This document shows, piece after piece, positions 1 through 4,474 of a DNA stretch of 5,403 nucleotides. This DNA is from Desulfobacula sp. Its GTDB lineage: Bacteria > Desulfobacterota > Desulfobacteria > Desulfobacterales > Desulfobacteraceae. Location of the stretch: contig JAOZRI010000172.1 of NCBI GenBank assembly GCA_029940235.1, forward strand, positions 1 through 5,403, in the 5' to 3' direction. How positions within the stretch are numbered: the first letter of the stretch is position 1; every line of letters starts with the position of its first letter. The notes under the pieces were generated by a model that was not told where the DNA came from, did no database searches, and was given only the letters and a program-made list of their open reading frames with translations. Position numbers and translations under genes: made by a program.

Positions 1-189
1 GACTTCATGATAAGAGATTTTGCCCTCTTTGCCCTGCAGATTTATTATAATCACAACACTAAAGCGGAGCAGCAGAACTTCTGCAAGGAAATTATGCTCA
101 TTAAACCTGTTGCTGATCCCAAACAGTACACTGGAATATGGGACAAATATGTGAGTAAACTCAACGGCGAATATGAAATGACTTTGTAA
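1..189 (+). CDS. C-terminal fragment of an unrecognised protein (5' end outside window)
   Basis: The frame is open from the first base of the window and ends with TAA at 187-189, giving about 62 visible residues. An internal Met lies at base 7, but only six bases precede it, so a start there cannot be tested. The more economical reading is the tail of a longer gene entering from the left. The visible part looks like a soluble, mostly helical C-terminus: an aromatic-rich stretch (FALFALQIYYNHNTKA), a single Cys, then a charged tail containing DPKQYTGIWDKYVSKL. There is no transmembrane segment or recognisable catalytic motif. The tail loosely recalls the last helix of sugar-kinase-like proteins, but the family's upstream motifs are missing, so no function is assigned. 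It is co-directional with the ATPase gene at 350 but separated from it by 160 bp with a separate promoter, so the two are probably not one operon. Confidence 0.55.
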   Translation, partial: DFMIRDFALFALQIYYNHNTKAEQQNFCKEIMLIKPVADPKQYTGIWDKYVSKLNGEYEMTL

Positions 190-220
190 AAATAATTTTT
201 ATCTCTGTTGGTATAAGCGC

Positions 221-251
221 CCTGACCTTTTAAAAAAATTAAAAAATCAGG
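221..251 (+). terminator. possible weak hairpin after the first gene
   Basis: Bases 221-233 and 239-251 can pair as an imperfect stem (CCTGA with TCAGG at the base, two mismatches, then an A/T stem), closing a 5-base A loop 31 bp after the stop codon. There is no T-run after the 3' arm and the upper stem is all A/T, so this would be a poor intrinsic terminator. It is listed because it is the only folding element between the first gene and the next promoter. Confidence 0.25.
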
Positions 252-284
252 TTCTCTGCCATATCATCCATGTTTAGCATATTG

Positions 285-346
285 GACTATTATGAATCAA
301 GCTTCATAATAGTCTTGACTTTTCTGAAGTTTACTTCATAATCATC
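285..346 (+). promoter_or_regulatory. two tandem operator-like dyads upstream of the DUF4143 ATPase
   Basis: Dyad A (285-314) is a perfect 12-bp inverted repeat, GACTATTATGAA and TTCATAATAGTC, around a 6-base spacer. Dyad B (317-346) is a decayed copy in the same orientation. The two 30-bp units agree at 21 of 30 positions, and the differences fall mostly in the spacer and outer arm. Shared blocks are GACT, TGAA and CTTCATAAT. B keeps an inner palindrome, TGAAGT-TT-ACTTCA (325-338). The offset is 32 bp, about three helical turns, so both sites would face the same side of the DNA. B covers the promoter spacer and -10 box, while A lies just upstream of the -35 box. This is typical of cooperative repressor sites. 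The bound protein is unknown; autoregulation by the downstream product is only one possibility. Confidence 0.6.
315..342 (+). promoter_or_regulatory. sigma70-type promoter giving a likely leaderless mRNA
   Basis: The -35 box is TTGACT (315-320) and the -10 box CATAAT (337-342), with a 16-bp spacer; each box matches the consensus at five of six positions. The predicted transcription start, about 7 bases past the -10 box, falls at 349-350, which is the A of the ATG at 350. The mRNA would therefore have essentially no 5' leader. This agrees with the absence of any purine-rich ribosome binding site before the ATG. Confidence 0.6.
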
Positions 347-349
347 AAG

Positions 350-1495
350 ATGAAACGTTATCTTGAAAATTATATTAAAAAAGACCTTCATGAAAAAATT
401 ATTCTTTTATCAGGGCCACGACAGGTCGGAAAAACAACACTGTCAAAGCAGCTGACACCTTTATACACATATCTGAATTTTGATTCAACGCCTGATAGAA
501 AAATTATCCATGCTGAAGAGTGGACACGTGATGTTGAAATGGTGATTTTTGATGAAGTCCATAAAATGAAGAACTGGAAATCATGGATAAAAGGTATCTA
601 TGATGTTGAGGGGAGTTCTCCTTCAATACTGGTTACAGGTTCTGCAAGATTAGATACATATAAAAAAGGAGGAGAGTCTTTGGCAGGCAGGTTTTTTTCA
701 TATCGCCTGCATCCTTTAACGGTAAAAGAAATCTGTTCTTATCTAAAAGAAGAGTCTAAAACAGCACTTGACCAGATTCTTGAGTTTGGCGGTTTCCCGG
801 AACCATATTTAAAAAACAACAGACGATTTGCAAAGCGTTGGAGAAGAACCCATACTGATACGATTATCAGGGAAGATCTTCTGGATCTTGAAAGAGTCAG
901 AGATATAAAATCCATTGAAATACTTATTGATCTATTGCGGTCACGCGTGGGGTCAACAACCTCTTTTGCATCACTGTCCAATGATCTTCAGGTCTCTATT
1001 CATACTGTTAAACACTGGTTGCAGATCCTTGAAAATATGTATGTCATCTTCCCGGTGCGGCCATATCATAAAAATATAGCGCGAAGCCTGTTAAAAGAGA
1101 CAAAATATTATCTATATGATACAGGAGCTGTTGACGGGCATTTAGGTGCTAAACTTGAGAACACTGTTGCCTGTGCACTGCTGCGCGAGTTGCATTTTAT
1201 TGAAGACACAACAGGAAGTACTGTTGCTCTTCATTATCTCAGAGATAAAGAAAAAAATGAGGTGGATTTTCTTCCAGTTATTGATAACAAGCCCATAATG
1301 ATGATTGAAGTTAAATTAAACGATGACAGCTTTGCTCCTTCCCTGTTTCGATTTAATAAATTTTTTAAGGATATAAAAACAGTTCAGATTGTCCATAACC
1401 TGCGGCACAAAAAAACAAAGGGGTCTGTGAATATGTTATCTGCCCATGAATTTTTAAAGAATATAAAATTATTGTCAGAACAATCCTTGATTTAA
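350..1495 (+). CDS. AAA_14 / DUF4143 family ATP-binding protein
   Basis: This complete 381-residue protein has the normal length and domain order of the stand-alone ATPases annotated as AAA_14 plus DUF4143. The N-terminal P-loop domain shows Walker A GPRQVGKTT (22-30), Walker B VIFDE (65-69, acidic pair D68/E69) and a sensor-1-like segment VTGSARLD (95-102). Residues about 205-245 look like a winged helix. The C-terminal DUF4143 part has YYLYDTGAV (253-261), then EVDF (304-307) and IEVK (319-322), the E/D...ExK pattern of a PD-(D/E)XK nuclease-like fold. ATP binding is well supported; whether it cuts DNA is not known for the family, and its biological role is generally undefined. ATG 350 is the first start after an in-frame TGA at 293, although no Shine-Dalgarno sequence precedes it. 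These genes are patchily distributed and often look transferred; here no partner gene or mobile element accompanies it. Its stop overlaps that of the converging VWA gene. Confidence 0.9.
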   Translation: MKRYLENYIKKDLHEKIILLSGPRQVGKTTLSKQLTPLYTYLNFDSTPDRKIIHAEEWTRDVEMVIFDEVHKMKNWKSWIKGIYDVEGSSPSILVTGSARLDTYKKGGESLAGRFFSYRLHPLTVKEICSYLKEESKTALDQILEFGGFPEPYLKNNRRFAKRWRRTHTDTIIREDLLDLERVRDIKSIEILIDLLRSRVGSTTSFASLSNDLQVSIHTVKHWLQILENMYVIFPVRPYHKNIARSLLKETKYYLYDTGAVDGHLGAKLENTVACALLRELHFIEDTTGSTVALHYLRDKEKNEVDFLPVIDNKPIMMIEVKLNDDSFAPSLFRFNKFFKDIKTVQIVHNLRHKKTKGSVNMLSAHEFLKNIKLLSEQSLI

Positions 1496-2685
1496 TTCTT
1501 ACTCATAAGCTTTGATACTGCTTTTTCAAGACCGTCTAAGGATAATTCATACATGGGAAAAATCTTTGATATTGCCATGATAGTGTGAGTATACCCCCAC
1601 ATGGTTTCAGAGACCGGGTTAAGCCATACTGAATGCTCAAAGGTTTTTTTCATGAAATTGAGCTGCTCCATGCTTGGTCTGCCGCTTCTTTCAGTGATAT
1701 GAATAGAGCCGTCATGTGCCATGAGTTCATAGGGAGCCATACTTGCATCTCCAACAATGATCAGCCTTGTATCAGGATCAATGCGTGAAAACTCAATAAT
1801 ATTTTTTGGTTTTTTAAATCTGCCTGGATCTTCCCATAAATAATCATAAATTGTATTATGGAAGAAATAAGTTTTTACCTCTTTAAACTGGGATCCTGCA
1901 TAATCAAAAAGAGTTTGAACCACCTGTATATAAGGGTCCATGGACCAGCCGCCATTATCAATGGCAAGGATGATCTTGAGCTTGTCTTTTAAGGCTCTTT
2001 CAAATATAAGTTCAATCTCGCCTGCATTTCTCATGGTCTCTTTAATGGTTTCATCAATATTGATATTATCCAATGGACCAGCCGGAATCATATTACGCAA
2101 ACGTTTTAAAGCTTCCCCGATCTTTGCCTGGGTTAAAGGGCCTGCTGTTGAATAATCTTTATACCGTCTTTCATTGGCAACTTTTACAGCAGATTTATTT
2201 CTTGATTCTCCGCCAACCCGCATACCGCCCGGATGATGCCCTGAGTGCCCGACAGGAGAATAACCACCCGTGCCAATCCATTTATAGCCACCATGGTGTT
2301 CTCCATCCTGATCTTTTAACCTTTTTTTAAAATATTCAATCAACTCTTCAGGAGACATATTCTTAAGCTGCTCTTCATCAACTCCAAGGGCATCAGCCAT
2401 TCTTTTTGGATTTTTAAGCCACTCATCAAGCATACCCCTTGCCATTTCATCAATTTCAAACCCGTCATTTTCAGGCAGAGGTACTCCTTCAAAATGGTGG
2501 ACAAACACCTGATCATAAAGGTCAAAATATCTCTCACTTTTAACTAATATTGCCCTTGCACTGGTATAAAAGTCATCAAGGCTGGTTATCATTCCGTTAT
2601 ACAATGCTTTTTGCAGTGTGAGAAATGATGTAGGTGATACAGGGATCCCTATCTCTTTTAAAGTATAGAAAAATTTTAAAAACAT
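1492..2685 (-). CDS. CoxE-like VWA domain protein (COG3825 type), partner of the MoxR ATPase
   Basis: This 397-residue protein matches the CoxE-like VWA family that travels with MoxR ATPases. The N-terminus (1-65: FFYTLKEIGIPVSPTSFLTL, then DDFYTSARAILVKSERYFD) is the conserved helical head. A Gly/His-rich segment (129-160, including GTGGYSPVGH) is a family signature of unknown function. The C-terminal VWA domain starts near 235 with IDNGGWSMD (242-250), followed by YFFHNTIYDYLWED (273-286), IIVGDASMAPYE (309-320), WLNPVSETMWGYT (354-366) and LDGLE (383-387). The classical DxSxS metal site is replaced by D243-N-G-G-W-S248. No signal peptide or membrane segment is seen, so it should be cytoplasmic. 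By analogy with CoxE, NorD and CbbO it would bridge the MoxR hexamer to a client enzyme; the client is not in this window. The start lies 11 bp after the moxR stop, with a modest GGCGG four bases upstream, consistent with translational coupling. Confidence 0.9.
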   Translation of the reverse strand: MFLKFFYTLKEIGIPVSPTSFLTLQKALYNGMITSLDDFYTSARAILVKSERYFDLYDQVFVHHFEGVPLPENDGFEIDEMARGMLDEWLKNPKRMADALGVDEEQLKNMSPEELIEYFKKRLKDQDGEHHGGYKWIGTGGYSPVGHSGHHPGGMRVGGESRNKSAVKVANERRYKDYSTAGPLTQAKIGEALKRLRNMIPAGPLDNINIDETIKETMRNAGEIELIFERALKDKLKIILAIDNGGWSMDPYIQVVQTLFDYAGSQFKEVKTYFFHNTIYDYLWEDPGRFKKPKNIIEFSRIDPDTRLIIVGDASMAPYELMAHDGSIHITERSGRPSMEQLNFMKKTFEHSVWLNPVSETMWGYTHTIMAISKIFPMYELSLDGLEKAVSKLMSKN

Positions 2686-2696
2686 AAAACCGCCAA

Positions 2697-3545
2697 TTAA
2701 AACATTCGTCTTCTGGATGCTATATTTTTCGCTCTTTCATAGTCTGGGCTCTTTTTAAACAGAACACCCAGAAATGGGAGCTTTCCTTTAACAAGATCCT
2801 TTGCCCTGAAATCAGGGTCAGCATTTAATGCTCTGATCCAGTTGATCAATTCCCGTGTAGCAGGTTTTTTCTCAATTCCATCAATTTCACGCATGGTGTA
2901 AAAAGAGTCAATTGCATTTTGAGCAAGCTTTGTATCAATTTCCTGAAAATGAACCCCGATTATTTTTCTCATCATTTTAGGATCAGGAAAGGCTATGTGA
3001 TGGAAATTACACCGTCCGAGAAACGGGTCGGAAAGATCTCTTTTAGCATTGGATGTGATAATTATAACCGGCCTGTGTATTGCTGGTATTGTTTTATCAG
3101 TTTCAATGATGTCAAACTGCATCTGGTCAAGAACATCCAGCATATCATCTTGAAAATCCGTATCTGCCTTATCTATTTCATCTATGAGCAGTACAGTTCT
3201 TTTATCTGCACAGAAAGCCTGACCGATTTTTCCCATTTTAATATATTCATTAATATCACTTACATCCCTTTTGGAATCTCCAAACCTGGAATCATTTAAA
3301 CGGGTAAGGGTATCATATTGATACAATGCCTCAACAAGCTTCATGCTCGATTTTACATTTAAAACAATTAAAGGCATGTTTAAATTTTCTGCAATGGCAT
3401 GGGCAAGCATGGTTTTGCCGGTTCCAGGTTCTCCTTTTAAAAGCAGTGGCATTTCAAGTTTCATTGATATATTAACGATTGAAGCAAGTTCCTGATCCAG
3501 GACATATTGTTTTGCACCCTGAAATTCACTATTCTCTTTATACAT
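2697..3545 (-). CDS. MoxR family AAA+ ATPase
   Basis: This is a complete 282-residue single-domain AAA+ protein of MoxR type (COG0714). Key elements, in order, are Walker A GEPGTGKT (38-45), the YQYDTLTRLND segment (76-85), Walker B LLIDEIDKAD (119-128; D122 and E123), sensor 1 ITSNAKRDL (163-171; N166), a candidate arginine finger in FLGRC (R178) and sensor 2 KPATREL (R231). No membrane segment is present; the protein should act as a cytoplasmic ring ATPase. MoxR proteins work as chaperones that remodel or activate enzymes together with a VWA partner, and that partner is the next gene in the operon, 11 bp downstream. As I recall, many relatives have two arginines in the FLRRC position where this one has Gly-Arg; the arginine most likely to act as finger is kept. 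The ATG is preceded by AGGGAG at a good distance. The client enzyme cannot be named from the window. Confidence 0.92.
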   Translation of the reverse strand: MYKENSEFQGAKQYVLDQELASIVNISMKLEMPLLLKGEPGTGKTMLAHAIAENLNMPLIVLNVKSSMKLVEALYQYDTLTRLNDSRFGDSKRDVSDINEYIKMGKIGQAFCADKRTVLLIDEIDKADTDFQDDMLDVLDQMQFDIIETDKTIPAIHRPVIIITSNAKRDLSDPFLGRCNFHHIAFPDPKMMRKIIGVHFQEIDTKLAQNAIDSFYTMREIDGIEKKPATRELINWIRALNADPDFRAKDLVKGKLPFLGVLFKKSPDYERAKNIASRRRMF

Positions 3546-3550
3546 GGATA

Positions 3551-3556
3551 CTCCCT
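3551..3556 (-). promoter_or_regulatory. ribosome binding site of moxR
   Basis: On the minus strand AGGGAG lies five bases before the ATG at 3545. It fixes the moxR start, and is much stronger than the sites before the VWA, DUF4143 and glnD genes. Confidence 0.75.
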
Positions 3557-3574
3557 ATATGGATTTAATTTTGC

Positions 3575-3580
3575 ATTATA
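3575..3580 (-). promoter_or_regulatory. candidate -10 box for the moxR-VWA operon
   Basis: A perfect TATAAT is read on the minus strand 29 bases before the moxR ATG, which would give a leader of about 22 nt carrying the AGGGAG site. No good -35 box lies 16-18 bp upstream (the region is all A/T), so the promoter would be weak or activator-dependent. Two TTGTGA direct repeats lie about 30-45 bp further upstream, but their significance is unknown. Confidence 0.4.
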
Positions 3581-3700
3581 TTTATTTTTAAAAACAAATA
3601 ATAATCACAAAACATATTTTCACAAGTTGTTTTTTAAAAAAGCCCTGACCTAAAATACACTGCAAAACATACTACAAAAATGTAATTTAACAGGTTAATA

Positions 3701-3713
3701 TTAGAAATTCTAA
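3701..3713 (+). promoter_or_regulatory. 13-bp dyad next to the tatA promoter
   Basis: TTAGAA-A-TTCTAA is a perfect inverted repeat that ends five bases before the -35 box of the tatA promoter. It could be an operator or activator site; in such A/T-rich DNA a chance palindrome is also possible. Confidence 0.3.
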
Positions 3714-3717
3714 AATA

Positions 3718-3746
3718 TTGACATGGCAGGGACTTGGTGCTAATAT
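3718..3746 (+). promoter_or_regulatory. extended -10 sigma70-type promoter for tatA
   Basis: A consensus TTGACA (3718-3723) is followed after exactly 17 bp by TAATAT (3741-3746), preceded by TGC (3738-3740), the extended -10 element. The -10 box itself matches only four of six positions, which the TGN and perfect -35 box would compensate. Transcription would start near 3753, giving tatA a leader of about 157 nt. Confidence 0.65.
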
Positions 3747-3760
3747 TTTTATTTCATATG

Positions 3761-3789
3761 AAAAAGCAAGTTATAAGTTTGCATTTTTT
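3761..3789 (+). terminator. possible attenuator-like hairpin in the tatA leader
   Basis: AAAAAGCAAG and TTTGCATTTT can pair around TTATAAG (core GCAAG with TTTGC, one mismatch, then A/T pairs), and the 3' arm runs into six T residues (3784-3789). It lies just after the predicted transcription start of tatA. The stem is weak, so it may only be a chance A/T fold. Confidence 0.25.
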
Positions 3790-3798
3790 CATATTTTG

Positions 3799-3874
3799 GT
3801 TTCTGCCCTTCAGGGTATTGTGTGGCAGTTAACCAGATCCGCCAGTTTCTGCCCTTTAGGGTACATGGCGGTTA
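3799..3874 (+). repeat. two imperfect tandem repeat/hairpin units in the tatA leader
   Basis: Unit 1 (3799-3831) and unit 2 (3845-3874) start 46 bp apart. Both begin with the same 19-base block (one mismatch: CCCTTCAGGG versus CCCTTTAGGG) and end with TGGCRGTTA; only the distance between the blocks differs. In each unit CTGCC can pair with the closing GGCAG (unit 1) or GGCGG (unit 2). The A-to-G change turns a U-A pair into U-G and so keeps the stem. A competing small hairpin, CCC-TTYA-GGG, uses some of the same bases. Unit 2 can also be enclosed by CCGCCA (3839-3844) pairing with TGGCGG (3866-3871). The units sit inside the predicted mRNA leader, so an RNA regulator or a protein-binding leader is possible; a scattered genomic repeat is the alternative. 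It does not match a riboswitch class that I recognise. Confidence 0.6.
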
Positions 3875-3898
3875 GTTTAATAATTGAGTAAAGTTAAT

Positions 3899-3903
3899 AG
3901 GAG
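3899..3903 (+). promoter_or_regulatory. ribosome binding site of tatA
   Basis: AGGAG lies six bases before ATG 3910, an ideal distance that fixes the tatA start. It is 24 bases past unit 2 of the leader repeats, so folding of the leader could influence its access without directly including it. Confidence 0.75.
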
Positions 3904-3909
3904 TTTGTT

Positions 3910-4098
3910 ATGATTGGTGGATTAGGAATGCCGGAACTGATAATTATTCTTGTAATTATCCTTATTATATTTGGTGCAGGAAAACTTCCTGAGATCGGTG
4001 CCGGTCTGGGCAAAGGTATAAAGAACTTTAAGACAGCAACAAAAAACCCTGAACTTAAAAAAGAAGACAGCGAACCTGAAAAAATAGAAAAACCTTAA
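3910..4098 (+). CDS. tatA: twin-arginine translocase subunit TatA
   Basis: This 62-residue protein has the complete TatA architecture: a short N-terminus (MIGGLGMPE), one transmembrane helix (about 9-20, [11 protein letters not shown]), the hinge FGAGKLPE (21-28), an amphipathic helix (about 29-43, [13 protein letters not shown]) and a charged Lys/Glu tail. The FG pair at 21-22 favours TatA/TatE over TatB, which usually has GP there. A polar residue near the N-terminus of the helix is typical; here it is E9. TatA forms the pore through which TatBC-bound folded proteins with RR signal peptides cross the inner membrane; respiratory metalloenzymes are common cargo. It is shorter than the 89-residue E. 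coli TatA, mainly in the tail, but not truncated. tatB and tatC are not beside it, and the gene has its own promoter and terminator, so it appears to be a single-gene unit. Confidence 0.95.
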   Translation: MIGGLGMPELIIILVIILIIFGAGKLPEIGAGLGKGIKNFKTATKNPELKKEDSEPEKIEKP

Positions 4099-4123
4099 TA
4101 AGTATCATTATAGTATTCTAAAC

Positions 4124-4167
4124 ATTGCAGCCGCCTCTATATAAACACGGCTGCAATATATTTTATA
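4124..4167 (+). terminator. intrinsic terminator of tatA
   Basis: ATTGCAGCCG (4124-4133) and CGGCTGCAAT (4148-4157) form a perfect 10-bp stem with a 14-base loop, starting 25 bases after the tatA stop. The tail is T-rich but broken by A (ATATTTTAT), so termination may be incomplete. It insulates glnD from tatA transcription. Confidence 0.75.
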
Positions 4168-4249
4168 TGACACCTCTCCCTGCTTAAAACCAAATTCAAA
4201 AATTATTTTAGGGCTTTGTTCCATAGATCATTATGTCACTATTTCTTTA

Positions 4250-4266
4250 TAGTTTTTAAAAAACTA
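4250..4266. promoter_or_regulatory. dyad upstream of the glnD promoter
   Basis: TAGTTTTT-A-AAAAACTA is a perfect 8-bp inverted repeat, about 150 bp upstream of the predicted glnD transcription start, within the range used by sigma54 activators. The A/T-only core makes chance quite possible. Confidence 0.3.
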
Positions 4267-4304
4267 CAAAATTGCATTTTATTATATATACTTTTGAACA
4301 TTTT

Positions 4305-4318
4305 TGTAATATATTGCA
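4305..4318. promoter_or_regulatory. candidate enhancer site for the sigma54 promoter
   Basis: TGTAATATATTGCA is a 14-bp near-palindrome (one T/G mismatch pair) centred about 100 bp upstream of the predicted start of glnD transcription, where bacterial enhancer-binding proteins usually sit. Its 11-base core TGCAATATATT recurs in inverted orientation at 4152-4162, partly inside the tatA terminator. It does not fit the NtrC consensus, so the activator, if any, is unknown. Confidence 0.35.
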
Positions 4319-4384
4319 GATATAACAGGGCTTAGTTGCTGATTATTTTTCTTTTACATACGCAGCGCCAGTCCATACAGGCTT

Positions 4385-4400
4385 TGGCACGGGCATTGCT
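4385..4400 (+). promoter_or_regulatory. sigma54 (RpoN) promoter of glnD
   Basis: TGGCACG-N4-TTGCT matches the sigma54 consensus at every conserved position, with the -24 GG (4386-4387) and -12 GC (4398-4399) exactly 12 bp apart as required, and a pyrimidine before the TGG. Transcription would start near 4411, leaving a leader of about 64 nt before the glnD ATG. Sigma54 promoters are silent without an ATP-hydrolysing activator, so glnD should be inducible. No sigma70 promoter of similar quality is seen upstream of glnD. Confidence 0.85.
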
Positions 4401-4474
4401 ATATACTTTTAGATTACTATTAATATTTATATAGATTTATATATAGTTTGTAATTTACACCAAAAAAGACGGGC

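Larger units (their letters stand above)
4099..4474. other. gene-free region between tatA and glnD
   Basis: No convincing coding region is present on either strand. It holds the tatA terminator, two candidate activator-binding dyads, the sigma54 promoter of glnD and an A/T-rich glnD leader of about 64 nt. Two short look-alike blocks, AGGGCTTTGTTCC (4210-4222) and AGGGCTTAGTTGC (4327-4339), match at 11 of 13 bases in direct orientation; nothing else marks them as the ends of an element. Confidence 0.6.

Noticed and set aside
1471..1484. Hairpin ATTGT-CAGA-ACAAT at the 3' end of the ATPase gene as a bidirectional terminator
   Set aside because: Five mostly A/T pairs inside coding sequence with no proper T-run on either strand; too weak.
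285..1495. Toxin-antitoxin or defence operon around the DUF4143 ATPase
   Set aside because: No small partner gene lies upstream or downstream; the neighbours are a 160-bp control region and a converging, unrelated operon.
2919..3299. Plus-strand open frame of 126 codons inside the moxR gene
   Set aside because: It lies wholly antisense to a well-supported MoxR gene and its translation has no recognisable motif. The same applies to the smaller open frames at 739-981, 1940-2155, 2073-2330, 2340-2537, 4499-4702 and 4728-4913, which overlap the ATPase, VWA and glnD genes in other frames.
3630..3641. TTTTTTAAAAAA palindrome as a regulatory site
   Set aside because: A simple A/T palindrome of this size is expected in DNA of this composition and it has no positional link to a promoter.
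219..3650. The 9-mer GCCCTGACC at 219-227 and again at 3642-3650, both next to A/T runs
   Set aside because: It is a short match in two unrelated intergenic regions without further shared sequence; a chance or minor repeat cannot be told apart.
3724..3740. Second sigma54-like element (TGGCAG...TTGGTGC) before tatA
   Set aside because: With GG fixed, the -12 position reads GT rather than GC and the GC is two bases too far; sigma54 spacing is strict. The same bases are better explained as the spacer of the TTGACA/TGC-TAATAT promoter.
3799..3874. Repeat units as a minimal CRISPR array
   Set aside because: There are only two units, they differ in length and internal spacing, and no cas gene is nearby.
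4210..4339. Similar blocks AGGGCTTTGTTCC and AGGGCTTAGTTGC as ends of an insertion-sequence remnant
   Set aside because: They lie in direct, not inverted, orientation, 117 bp apart, with no transposase remnant or target duplication between or around them.
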